Shown here: positions 10,030 to 22,300 of the stretch, piece by piece
Layout of the letters: each line of letters starts with the position of its first letter
Position numbering within the stretch: position 1 is the stretch's first letter
Assembly: GCA_003013855.2 (NCBI GenBank)
Contig: ML058343.1
Span: forward strand, 930,001 to 994,000
Direction of reading: 5' to 3'
DNA from: Liriodendron chinense
Lineage: Eukaryota > Streptophyta > Magnoliopsida > Magnoliales > Magnoliaceae
DNA: 64,000 nt
The notes under the pieces: generated by a model
The model's input: the letters and a program-made list of their open reading frames with translations, nothing else
Database searches by the model: none
Told to the model about the DNA's origin: nothing
Made by a program: the position numbers and the translations under genes

Positions 10030-11850
10030 GAGAACCTAGTCCATGATGCATCCATTGAAGCCTGCCTTAGCCCTAGCCCGTGAAGATTCGGCTAGTATTC
10101 CAGAGTGTCAAACCTCTTCCTCATATCAAATGGAGGAGCAAGGTGAGGGCTATGCAAGCGAAGACAATTGGAGTGCTTCGGCCGATGGAGACAGGGATCT
10201 AGAGATGGTGAACTTCAATTCTCAATTGGAGGAGGCAAGCAAAGGGCAGCTAGAGGAAATCCCTAGCCTCCCGAGTGAAGATCCATCAGAGACCTTGGAT
10301 GTCACCCTGCTCCAGATAACTATTCCGAGGGGCTTCCAGTTAGAGGGGAGGGCTTGCTTATTACGCTTCCAAAGCCTCTTGAAAAGAAGATGTCTGTCAA
10401 ATCTCTATCAAATGAAGACATTGACTAGACAAAGGTGTTATGGATAGGGTGGGCCGAATGTTGGGTCTGTCCTTGGTTTTGAAGGATGAGGATGTTGAAG
10501 CGTTTCTTTGATTTGTGGAGCAAAGTGGGAGTCACTGCCAAGACACAAAGCTCAAGGGGTCATTGAAACATACACCCAAAGGTCAAAGAGAGCTTCTTCG
10601 GAAACAGAGCGTTGTCAACTACGGAGTGGGTAACAAAGCCAACAGACCTCACAGTGGTAGAAGGGCAAGGTTAGTTTCTCGATGAATGTTTTAAGCCAAA
10701 ATGTTAGAGGCCTAGGTGTAAATCTAGAAGACTCCAGATCAAGGAAATGTGCGGTAAGTCAAAGGCTCAAATCATTCTCCTTTAAGAAACAAAGCTCCAG
10801 GCCATCAATAAGAAAATTTTGGATTCAGTTTTGGTGGGGGGGGGGTTGCAATAAGGACCGGGTCTGTTTGGACATGGAAGGATCTTCTTGGGGCATTTTG
10901 ATCACTTGGAATTCAATTACATGGCAGAAAGAAGATTTTTGGTGCGACCGATAGTCGGTCTTAGTGATCCTATATGATATGTCTTCTAGGTTCAGATGGA
11001 TCCTCTTAGTTATTTACGGCCCAAGCAGGGCTAGCCAAAGGGCCCCTCTCTGGGAGGAGTTGTAGAACATCCGTGATGCATGGTCGTACCCATGGTGCAT
11101 CAGCAGTGACTTCATCGTCATTCGGTTTAGTTTTGAGATAACCAAAAGCATGTCAAATTTCTCTCACCAGATCGATAGGAATGATCCATTAGATATTCCA
11201 ATGAGCGGGGCTGTTTATATGGACAAACAGGCAAAATGAGCAGAGAATGTCATGGCTAGACAAATTCTTAGTGTCATCGGAATGGACGGAGAGGTTCCCT
11301 TTTGCTTGGCAAAAGGGGCTCCCAAGGCCAGTTTTAGATCATCGTCCCATTTTTCTTAAGGTAAAGAATAATAGTTGGGGATCAAAACCATTATGACTCG
11401 AGCTCTCGTAGCTAGAGGTTAAGGCTTCTCTTGGTCCATGGAAGATTGGTGGCAGTCTTTCCAGATTGAAGGTTCTGCCAGGTTCAGAATCCATTACAAG
11501 CCAAAACTTCCTATGGGGCTAGAGAAGCTGAGGTGTTTGCCATCCTTGACGAGATTCATCCCCTTGACGTCAAAGAGGGGGCTGGTTTGTCGGAAGAAGA
11601 AATGAATCGTTGTTCGAAGCTACCATTAGATTACTCACAGGCTCATAGCAGTTAAAGGAGGATGAGATTAAATGAAGGCAACAGTCCAGGGCGGTTTGGT
11701 TGAAAGAAGGGGATAAGAACACGCGGTTCTTCCACAATATTGCTTCAACCAAAGATAGGAATAACATCATCAATTCTTGTTGGTGGATGGTATACGGCTA
11801 GAGGGGAAGCCGCAAATGTGTGAGGCTTATGCCATTTGACAACATTGCCC
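10030..11850 (+). pseudogene. L1-type LINE: end of ORF1 and endonuclease domain, degenerate
   Basis: An acidic ORF1 tail (10043-10447) is followed by the endonuclease start LSQNVRGLGVN at 10685. Further blocks in shifting frames read WGILITWNSITW, FRWILLVIYGPSRASQRAPL, RDAWSYPWCISSDF, MSNFSHQIDRNDPLDIPMSG and WLKEGDKNTRFFHNIAST. That order is the full AP-endonuclease and pre-RT linker of plant L1 elements. It is cut off near 11850 by a LINE in the opposite orientation. Confidence 0.8.
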
Positions 11851-11863
11851 ATCACTACACCCC

Positions 11864-12340
11864 CTACCAAACCTTCCGTGTCCAAAGTCCCCTTATTCTT
11901 ACGATCGAGTCGAAATTTTTATCGTCAAAAGCCTCAAACTTGTCTCCTGAATAGAGAATCCAAATCTTGTACTTTTTAAATACCTGTCTAACTTGAATTC
12001 TTTTTTCTTGGCTTCCCAGCCCTCTCACGTTCCAACTAAATATCTTCATTAGGAACTAGATCGATGATCCCTACTCCTCTTTGCTGCCATTAGTTTTGCT
12101 AGAAGATTCGTAATAAACAAAGCACTCCAAATTAAGCAATTCTCTCCTACCTCTTGGGTACTTCCGCTTGAACTTCTGCACGTGCATTTCTCTCAGCTTC
12201 AGATTGCCACTTTCCTCCGCAAAATTAAAAAAGGCATGAACGTCATTATCTTCGACTCCAAAGGAGAACCCTACCAATCTGTCTACGCCTTCTAATGTGT
12301 CTCTATACCATCATAACTCCTCCATCATCATTTGACCATC
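11864..12340 (-). pseudogene. LINE fragment: ORF1 end and first 60 residues of the endonuclease
   Basis: On the minus strand, MVGFSFGVEDNDVHAFFNF and the following RKYPRGRRELLNLE form an ORF1 tail. After a short gap comes MKIFSWNVRGLGSQEKRIQV, the canonical start of an L1 endonuclease. It stops abruptly at 11864 against the plus-strand LINE. Confidence 0.7.
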
Positions 12341-12429
12341 CTAGCAAGATTGAGATTTGAGAGGTATCATCCAAAATTGGGGGAATAAGAACTTCACTGC
12401 TTGCACAGGGATGACATCAAGAGTGTCAT

Positions 12430-13195
12430 AAAAAAAAAAAATAAATAAATAAATAACTCCACACTGGCAACCTCAAACGATTCCCTAGCCTCGAAGAATT
12501 TTTCCGAATTCCCTTCAAATATCCTTCCACCAAGTCTTGGGCTTGTTTTTTCCTGTCGTGTTGGTGGTTTCTTTAATAAAGTTGTTGTCTTTCAAATATA
12601 TATATCCTTCCACTGAAGAAGACGTCCTCGTTGACTGACCCTCCTCTTGTTCTCATTTCAAAACCCAGGTTGCAAGAGTCTTCCACTTCTAAAAGTGCTT
12701 GGGAGAAGGACTGAAGCCCAATCTGAAGCTTCACTGAGGATTCCAGTGAACACCTGAGTCAGAGAAGATAGATCTCTAAAACAACACGAATTTCTTTCTT
12801 TCCAAATTGCCCATAGGGTCGCAAGCTCAACAAGGCGCAAAAGGGGTTGAATAAGATCACTGAAGCCAGCACCATGCCCTAGGAAAACAGTAGGCTAGAG
12901 ACATTAGGTGGCATAACCCAATGAGAACCAATTATGCCGAATCTGCCAAGAATAGAGCATCGTATCTCCTTGGCAAAAGGGCACTGGATAAATAGATGAC
13001 CAATTGTCTCCACTTCGAGGCAAAGGGGGCACACATTAGGAAGAATCATGCCCCTTTTCTAAAGATAATCTACCGTGAGGATCCTGCCTTTCGCAAGAAG
13101 CGAAGAGAAAGCCATGATTTTTTGTGGCACGGCATAAGACCAAATGAAGTTTTCAATAACAATAAGCCAAATTTACTAGGTTGCATTGAGTGACA
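12430..13195 (-). pseudogene. LINE 3' fragment with zf-RVT block
   Basis: Minus-strand reading gives VPQKIMAFSSLLAKGRILTV, then PNVCPLCLEVETIGHLFIQC (the Cys-His zf-RVT signature), then LATLWAIWKERNSCCFRDLS. This is the C-terminal end of a plant L1 ORF2. The A-rich string at 12430-12463 marks one edge. Confidence 0.75.
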
Positions 13196-13382
13196 AAACT
13201 ATGATATAACTATCAGTTTTCACTTCTAAATCATCAAGGATGGATCATTTGTAGCTGGCTCCTCAATTCCATTTATCTAACCTAACTTCTTTATACTGCC
13301 AATGAACATACTAGCTGATTGGAACCACTCCAAGTAATTCTTTCCATCAAGGTTCACCATATTAACCATTAATCCGAACGGC

Positions 13383-14600
13383 CTTTTTTTAAGAGTACTA
13401 AAATTTTATTGATGAGCCACTAAGATAAAAATCATTGCGGCAAAGAATACAACCCCAAATTACAACCTAATCAAAGACAACTTCACAATCTTTGATATTC
13501 TTTACCCCAGATACCCATTATAGAACATCTCTTTTAAACTTCCAAAGAATTCCCTCCCATGATCCTTCACTCTTAAGGAAGAACCTTCTATTTCTTTCCT
13601 TCCAAATGCTCCACAAAACTGCTAGTAAGACCATGCACCATATGATTAATTCATCCTTCCCTAGGATCCCATCATGCCAAGCCCAAAAGAGTGTGCTTAC
13701 TGAACAAGGCACTACCCGAGCAACTTCAAACAACTCCATGCGCGCGATCCAAACCTGCCTCGCAAATGGACAATGAAGAAAGAGATGGTCTATCGACTCT
13801 ACATCATTCATAACATGAGGCAAGTGTTGGAAGAATGATCTACCGTTTCTGAATATTACCTATGCTTAATACTCTCTTTTTCCTACCAGCCATGCGAAAG
13901 CCACTACCTTAGATGGTGCGCTATAGAACCAAAAACAATTAAAAAAATTCTTGACTTAAAGACTGATTTTTGGATCCACTTGTAGAAGTCTCGAACTGTG
14001 AATTTACCCGTGGAGAAGCATTCCAAACCAGAGCATCCGAGAGAGACAGGAAGAGATGAATATTCTGCAATTGCCAAGGTATCCCAAAACGGTTACGTAT
14101 CGGCTGTATCGGCCGATACGTAACGGAAACGGTCATGACCGTTAAACGTTACGAGGTCAAAACAGCTGTAACGGCCGTTACAAAAAAAATAGGCCGTAAC
14201 GGCCTCGTATCGGCCCATATCGGACCGATACGGCCCCATATCGAACCGTAACGGTCTTATAACAGTTTTTTTCAAAAAATTAAAAAGGGCCGTATCGGCC
14301 GATACGGGGTCTGTAACGGCCGTTACGGCCCGTATCGTAACGGAAACGGTGGTGGCCGTTACGGCCACCGTTACCGTTATGGGACACCTTGGTAATTGCT
14401 CCAACAATTTGGCATACTATCGCCATTTGCCTTTCCCTAATGGCGATGTTGTTGACTCGATCTCATTGAAACAAGGTTTTCTAACCTAGAAAACATCAAA
14501 CTATCTCCCATAAGTAATGACTCATAAGGGTCCCAAAACATCCACTACTGGTTCCTGAATCAAACTTAATGCATAGGCAACTTTAAAAAATTAATGCACT
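13383..14600 (-). pseudogene. Second LINE 3' fragment, split by a Mutator-like MITE
   Basis: The minus strand reads FWFYSAPSKVVAFAWLV, then MPHVMNDVESIDHLFLHCPF, then LLAVLWSIWKERNRRFF, then a tail ending in an A-run (T-run 13385-13391 on plus). The upstream frame resumes beyond 14400. The gap is exactly the 14076-14391 MITE with its duplication. Confidence 0.75.
14076..14391. mobile_element. Mutator-like MITE A (GTAACGG-word family)
   Basis: The ends AAGGTATCCC and GGGACACCTTG form the TIR. Flanks GCAATTGCC (14067-14075) and GTAATTGCT (14392-14400) agree at 7 of 9 positions, consistent with a 9-bp duplication. The interior is almost entirely GTAACGG, CCGTTAC, GTATCGG and CCGATAC in alternating orientation. 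Confidence 0.7.
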
Positions 14601-14619
14601 CAATAGATCTTATTGCATG

Positions 14620-15589
14620 CAGTGTTCGCAATATCGGTTTCGCGTTACGTTTCGCACCCTTGGGATACAGATACATATTGCGTATCGGTGGGAAATATCG
14701 GTTGTATCGCGGAATGTATCGCACTTTTTGGGAAACATGGGGAAACATTGGGAAATTGATTGAATTTTTCAATGAAACTTCAGGAATTGTTAAAATGGAC
14801 CTCAATACACACATTTAAATCATAATATGTAAAAAAAGAAGTCCACATAATGGAGTTCCTTTGTAAAAGGATCCTAAGCTATGCGCTATCTGATTGAACT
14901 GATGCAACTATTGTTTAAATTGATTCTATAAGATATACAAATATAACAAGACATTAATGTAGACACAACTAATGCATTGACAAATTAAAACAAGCAAGAG
15001 AATTGAGAAATATACCTATGGATGATGCAACTGAATGAGTATCCTCTAAATGCAGTTTTGACTATCCTGGTTTAACACAATGCAAGCTATCCAATATGGC
15101 CTAGATCTATATGAGGACTCAATAAAATCTAGAAAATAGCTAATTAAACTCAACAAACTATGACCTCTAGGGAGGAGAAACTAGAAGAAAATCGAACAAA
15201 AAATCATTTTTTCTACAAAATGGGGTACTCTTGTGCGTCTGACCGACATAGTAAAATAGGAGAAAATTGAGAAAAAATAAGCATCCCCAAGTTTTTTCTC
15301 CAAAAAACAAAAAAAAAACCAAGTTTAAAAACATTCCAGCGTTTTTGACCGATACCTGGACGATATCGTCCAGGTATCGACGATATCTGGAATCGCGTAA
15401 AGAAAAAAGCCCGATATCTTACCGATACATCGTGCGATATCGATACAAACTACGATATTATTGATATCGCACGATATATCGTGCGATACCAAGGAATCTG
15501 TATTTTTTTTTGTTATTACTAAGCCGATATTTATCGGCGAGCAACGATACCGATAATATCGGCCGATATTATTGATACTATAAACACTG
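14620..15589. mobile_element. hAT-like non-autonomous element, CAGTGTT termini
   Basis: It starts CAGTGTTCGC and ends AACACTG, with a perfect 8-bp target duplication ATTGCATG (14612-14619, 15590-15597). Both subterminal regions are dense in CGATATCG, ATCGG and CCGATA words. The central 400 bp is A+T-rich with no coding motif. Same family as 2360-4905. Confidence 0.8.
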
Positions 15590-15597
15590 ATTGCATG

Positions 15598-16204
15598 TTG
15601 TCTAGAAAAAAAAGTCCAACAAGTCATCCAAAATGTCAAAAAAGGTCGCAAAATCACGGAGGTCAAAGGAGCACTAATAATGTCTAAGGAGGTTAGTACC
15701 GGTAGGTGCGTCGATGATTGGCGCTGGCTAACGACACAGGCCATTGTGCCGACTAGTGTGTCAATGGGTGCACCAACCAGAGAGGAAGAAAATGAAAGAA
15801 AAAGAAAAGATATGAAAAGAAGAAAAAAGGGATAAGAAAGGAGGGAGAAGAAGGGGATCTAATCTACTTGCTCTAATACCATATCAAAAATAACATGGTG
15901 TAATTCAGGAGGGAAAAGAAAAGGAGCAAGTACTGGGAGAGATGATGAAGAGAGATTTAATTCCTCTCTCTTATCTAATTTCCTTTTATTATGAAGACCC
16001 AAACATAAAATGATATGGTATCCTGAAGGACCGCCAGAGTAACAGATATACACACCACCCATAATACCCACTACTCCAAACATACTAGTATTGGTGTCCA
16101 CATGCACACAGACAAGTCTCCTGCATTTTCAACTGAGCTATTTTACTTAATAGAAAAATGCAACATTGGAAATACACTGATTAGAAAAAGATAAGACTTC
16201 ATAC
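15598..16204. other. Intron 12 sequence, nothing recognised
   Basis: It contains a purine-rich tract (15778-15865) and an A+T-rich approach to exon 12. The minus frame at 15859-16107 has no recognisable family motif. Confidence 0.5.
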
Positions 16205-16310
16205 CAAGGCATGTGCTGTAGGAAGCAAAATGGGCAAGCATAGTGGCAATGGCCGGAATCTCTCTTTAATGGCTCTTGGCAGGGATCCCAATGGGGATTT
16301 TGGGTCACCA
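16205..16310 (-). CDS. WDR11: WDR11 exon 12 (residues 879-914), last exon visible
   Basis: Acceptor ...TTATGCAG, donor GTATGA at 16204. It encodes PRAIKERFRPLPLCLPILLP followed by TAHAL, the conserved KERFRP motif of the family. The next expected segment was searched for by eye through 1-16204 and not found, so intron 12 is probably longer than 16 kb. Confidence 0.93.
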
Positions 16311-19300
16311 CTGCATAACATAAAAGGAAAACACTAGTAAGGGAAGGTCATGCTGAATCTCTGAAGTGAATCAGTACAAACACTTTAACTGCAACAAACT
16401 GCAAAGCATCAGAATGTTTTCAAAACAATGGCCGCTAGATTGGGATTAAATATTTATATGAATGCAATTTCCCTCAAGGCCAAGATAATTCAAGATGTAC
16501 ATCATCTAATATAAGCGATCATCAAGTAATTACAGATTTTATTTAGTGGCTCCAGTAACACGTTTTAGCAAATGACTGAAAAATCTGGAGAGCAGATTAG
16601 GTGTTACCCAGGTAACAACAACCAAGGTGTTACCCCGAGCAGATTAGGCTTGCAGGTGCCTGTCAAAGAAGGGTCAAGTACGTACTCGACCTGTTAAAGT
16701 TGATGGCCCCACCCTGACAGCTTCTGCAACCCAATGAAATGTGGCCCTGTCAGGAGTAACACCTCAATCGGTGTTACCCTGGTAACACCTATGGAATGTG
16801 TGTTTCAAATTTATAGTGTGCACCTATCATGTATCTTGTGAACCAAGTTAATGAGGTACATGTATCTTCATTATGACACATATATGTATCCACCAATAGA
16901 TGCATCCTTTCAAAATCATTCATATATGTATCCACCAATAGATGCGTGGACATATATGTATCAAATGATGTGACTTTTCACCAAAGGTCACCTAGAGTCT
17001 ATATAAACCCAAACCTTAGCCCATTTGGGAGGACACAAAATACTCTCTTCTCATTATTCTTTCTTTGAGTTCCTTTTGCCCTTGAGTAAGGTTAAAAAGA
17101 TGATAGTCTATCTTCTTGGTAGTGCAAACCAACAATAGACACTATTTTGGTACAGAGACCAGATACAGATTCTGCAAGGTTCTGGGCTCGGTTGAATCCC
17201 AGGGAGAGTGTGCAAGAGCTCGGTTGCACTGTTTGGGAGGCATAAACTGTTTTCAAGAAGTGGCATTGCAGCACGCCTCTGAGCCGAAACTCTTTGAGTG
17301 GGTCATCCACCGAACAAGAAAATCTAACAACACCTAATCCGCTCCCAAAATCTGATATTTTCGGATTAGTATAGTTATCTAAAACACAGTCACATCTGAT
17401 ATACTATGAGATTCTGCCATGACCTATCATGTGCAGTGTCATCAGATCAGGATGAATAGCTACGATATCCTAAAAAGTAACAAAATCCATTGTCTAGTGG
17501 AAGTGCAAAAAAATTATGATTCAAAATGAATGTGAAGAGGTTAAACACGTTATAACTGAATCGATGTTACATACATGTTAACCTCAATAAGGCGAAAGCT
17601 ACTATCGGCCCCAGCAACGCATAATACCAGTGGTTCATTTTTGTCTGATCGCAAGGGCAACCAATCAAGTTCCAGCACAAGGGTTCCAGGAGACTGTGGT
17701 TGTAACAGGGCATTGGCTAGTGGATCCTGTGTATCCTGCAAATAGAAAAATAGCTGACATTTAGCATTTATCTTCTTCTTTTTTCCTTTTTGGTAATGAG
17801 CCCATTTTATTAAGAGGCTGCTTGACAACTGACAAGACAGCAAAGAATACACCAAAAAACACAAAAAAGTGAATCGATATTACATCCCCATTACAGAAAA
17901 AAGCAGTGCGAATATTAACATGACTGAGCCCAGCCGCCCATCCTAATGCGTCCCTTTTAGATTTCCAAGAAAATTCTTCTCACAGCCCCAACTTGTTACA
18001 GAAACACCTCACATTACGTTCCCCACAAATATTCCAAAGAACAGCAAGCAAACTCAAACGCCAAAGGACAAGCCTACATTTATCAATGACCAGTTTCTTG
18101 TAACCCTCTTTTAGGTAGATAGTTTCTAATTACCCTTTAGAAGTAAGAGATTGAGCCTTTTAATGAACTAAATTTAGATGTCAGCAGCGTTGCTGCATGA
18201 ATTGAATTTGAAACTCAGTTTGCAAATTGTCCACAAGGCCTAGCATTAGCACAAAGCCTACTTTAAAGTATAAATGGGAAGCACAGTATGAATTAACGTG
18301 TCCTAGCAATGCCAATATAATTGACTGGAGTAACTCGAAGAAAAAGGTGGAACTCAACTGACGAAGTTAGCAGGTTAGCAAAGCAGAATGTGGTTTTCGT
18401 ATTTAAATATTGGCAAAATAATTTGTTGTTTCAATAGATATGCTGATCCATGCATACTGGGAATGGTCATCTCTCCTTATTGATAGAGAAGATGTAATCA
18501 TAAAGATTCTTCACAACGAAATCACCAAAACAAAGATGTATATCAGCTAGAACCAGTCTCCACGTGACCAAATGCTTCCTTGACTATCCAAAAGGACCTT
18601 TTTTTTTTTTTTTGTGGAAAGGTGACTAGAAGTTGCAGAACTAATCAAGAGACATAGAACTACCAATAAAATCACAACTACATCTATTAAATTGTTCTAC
18701 TTGTTTGTTTACCATCCCTAGCTACCAAACTAAATTCAATCCATAATTCCAAATTATCTTTTTGAGATGTGCCTGACTGACAAATAGACCAACAAATGGG
18801 AACTTAAATTTCAACTAAAATAACCAATTCCAGTTGTGATTTTGACTTCCTACTTGCAAGATCAAATATGCTGATCCATGCATACTGGGAATGGTCATCT
18901 CTCCTCATTGGTAGAGAAGATGTGGTCATAAAGATTCTTCACAACGAAATCACCAAAACAAAGATGTACATCAGCTAGAACGAGTCTCCACGTGCTTCCT
19001 TGACTATCAAAGACCTTTTTTTTTTTTGAAAAAGGTGACTAGAAATTGGGGAACTAATCAAGAGACATAGAACTACCAATAAAATCACAACTACATCTAT
19101 CAAAATGTTCCACTTGTTTGTTTACCATCCCTAGCTACCAAGCTAAATTCAATCCATAATTCCAAATTATCGTTTTGAGATGTGCCTGACTGACAAATAA
19201 ACCAACAAATAGGAACTTAAATTTCAACTACAATAACTAATTCCAGTTGTGATGTTGACTTCCTACTTACAAGATCAAATATCGAAAAGGTGTTGTCGTA

Positions 19301-22300
19301 AAATAGTACAGCAATACGCCCTCGGCTACGGTCTCCAGGAACAACAGGGGAGAATTTGATTCTCCGTATTCCTTCCCTGTGAGTATTAAATGATGAAGAA
19401 AATCCTGTTGTCACGTCCCACCAACGTATGTTCCCTGACCTGTCCCCCATGACCTGAGAAGACATATCAATGTCTAGTATGACTAATGTATCTGCAACAA
19501 CAAGCTTTTGGAAGAAGAAGATCCAGATTCACAAGAAATGGTTTGAAGTTAGATACGGATATTTCATGAATGTGTGATACATACTACATGTGGAAGCCGG
19601 TATGCCATAGCAGTAACTAATCCATCAGACGAAACAAATGAAGAAGAAGGCCATTTTGGTCTGAGAAGCAAGCACAAACATTATGAGTTAACGCATCCAA
19701 TTATCCAAAATCAAACCATGAATGTATGGAAACAAAATTCATACAGAAACTCATATATTGCAGATGTTACAGACTTACAGAACACAGTGGTTCTATTTGA
19801 TTGATAAATTGACATAAAAATAAAAGTAAATCACAGATAATAACATAGTGAACATCAGGATGGCTTGCTTTTTGGCCAAAGGAGAAGACAAGTTAACGAC
19901 TCAAGCCAAGGTATTCAAAAAAGGTTACATAACAGTAACGGTGGTAACCGTTATGCATTATGGGGCCATAACGGCCATAGTGGAAAAAATGGTCCATAAC
20001 TATCCATTGCAAGGCCAAAACAATGTTTTTTTTTTTTTTTTTCTTTTCTTTTCTTTTTTAAGCCATAACAGCCATTACAGCCTGTATTGTAACGGTAACG
20101 GTGGTGGTTGTTACAGCCCCAGTTAACGTTATGGAATACCTTGACTCAAGCATAGCGTAATAGATTTGCTTTAGCTCGAGTTTTGAGCATCTCTTGTGTC
20201 TGATGTTGTTTGTATGTTCTAGTGCTTTCTCAAGGTAGAATAATGCAAGAAACTTGTAAATGCCTTCATTGATCATGAAATCTTAAACCTGATGCGATTA
20301 TCAGCGCAATCCTAGTTTTTTGCTTTTTTTCCCACCAACCGTTGCTGCTAGGTTTTGTAAATTTCTATAGTAAAGTGATTTTTTTTTAATGATTGTTGCA
20401 GCAACAGTTTAGTTTTTCCATCTTTGTAACACTTATGTACAAAGAAGTGGATGCTGAAAAAGGAAAACAAATAAAAGGTTCTTGAAGTTACAATGCCAAA
20501 GAGAAAATACCCTATGCATCAACACATACATGCATGTACGTCTCTCTCTCTCTCTGTGTGGCTTATAGAAGCCTAGGACCCAGTAGCATCTAACCTGGTT
20601 AGTGATGAATTCCAACAATAGTGCCAATCCCTGAAAGAAATCAATGCTGAATGGAAAACAAACTACCTGAAGTCTCGGATCCTTCGTCCATGAACCTCAA
20701 AGACTCCAAGAGCACCATTGACTAATGCAAATGCAAAACTTTCAGACGTGTCATCAGCAGATCCTTCTAAGCTTGTTGCCTCTGCAAAATGCAGTTGCTT
20801 GTTGCAGCATACTTTAAATGCGATTTTTTTTTTAGAAAGTAAAGATCAAATAAATTTGAAGTCACATATGGTCCAAATAAATCTTAGAAAACATCCCAGA
20901 AGACGGGCTCTCACTAGAATCCGTTGAAGATGCTTTTGTAGGAGAAGCTGTGACAGCTGAAGCAACAGGACTACTATCGTCTTTCGAGAAAAATGATGAC
21001 TGTCTAGAAGGCCCATTTTGAAGTGGTCGAGGTGCAGTTGGAAGCGTCCACTCCAATACTGTGAACGGAAGGGCTAATGATCTAAGCTACATAGATAAAT
21101 AAAGAATGATAAATATCTTGAAAACTGATGTTAAATACAACTAAATGCAGAATTAAGAAATAGAAAGGTTTAAAAGAGATAAAGCACAGACACCAAATAT
21201 CTCAACAGAACATCCTACAAACACGCACACATACACACAGGTGAACATCCCCCACACAGCCTATTAGAGATCATGTAATAAATGACAGAGGAAAGAATAA
21301 AATGCAACCACTTGAAAGAATGAGGTAGCGATTGTGAACTGAGAGATAGGATGAAAGGCTAGAAATCAACGTATGAACCTCTTTTACCCTGACAAGACGC
21401 AATGGTGATAACATTATTCAAGGTTCCCCCACACACCGAAACGATTCACCAATTTACATCAAGAGTCAGGTCGAACCATTTTGGCACTTTTTGCAATTAC
21501 ACATCATGCATTTTTTTCCTGATTAAGCAACTGTTTATTTTGTTGCATCTAGCAGTCGAGGAGGTGCTACATGACATTCATACTTGTGGACGTGCCTATA
21601 GTAAGAACTGGGTTTCCTAGGAGTACCAAGTTCACAAACATGTTTGCCTTTATTGGATACTGCCAGCATACTTCAGCATGAATCAGCAATGCTGGATCAA
21701 TACATTGACACACAGGTCTGCAGGGACAAGAAGTAAAGCCTAGAGACTACGCTAATATTGGTCCTAGTAACTAGTTTTTGGTGATATCTAGCTTTTAAAG
21801 CGAAAAAATCACACTTCACAATTAAAATCAGAACTGTTTTACCACCTGACATCATTTCATTCCAATTTATTGGGATAATACAACAGGAAAAACATGCAGG
21901 AGGTATAGACTCTAGAATTCTGCATACTGATGCAGGAAGCAACTTGAGGAAGCGTTTTCTTTTATCAGTAAATACCATTCTTTTCAGTGGTAATAAAAAT
22001 CTTAATTCCATTGCTGGGATTTGACCCTACACAATAAATCTCAGAGGACAACTTCCAAAAATGTGTTTTCAAGTGATAAACAGTTTATCTGATTATTAAG
22101 AGATTATTTTTAAGGAATCCAGGGGCATGTATCAAGTTCATTTAAGTACACACTTCACGAAATTAGGAAAAACATGACATGCGGAAGGAAACATTTATGC
22201 AGAAACCCAAAAACAGACAAGTCATAAGCAGATAGTTTCTAGGAAAGTACTTTGCAGAAAGTATGGCTCCTGTAATAGGCAATACAGAGCAGTTTACACC

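Noticed and set aside
10043..10447. 134-codon acidic frame as an independent gene
   Set aside because: It directly precedes the LINE endonuclease start and has the composition of a LINE ORF1 tail.
14093..14407. 104-codon minus frame rich in Thr/Val/Ala
   Set aside because: Translation of the GTAACGG word array of a MITE.
15325..15744. 139-codon minus frame
   Set aside because: Most of it lies in the CGATATCG word region of the hAT-like element and it reads across the target duplication. It is repeat-derived.
17582..17583. Alternative end of WDR11 exon 11 at donor GTTAAC
   Set aside because: It leaves phase 0 and would put exon 12 out of frame with an immediate stop; the GTATGT donor at 17574 fits.
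20880..20910. Exon 7 extended through GGGATGTTTTC
   Set aside because: No GT donor in correct phase there; the GTGAGA donor at 20914 gives the required single leftover base.
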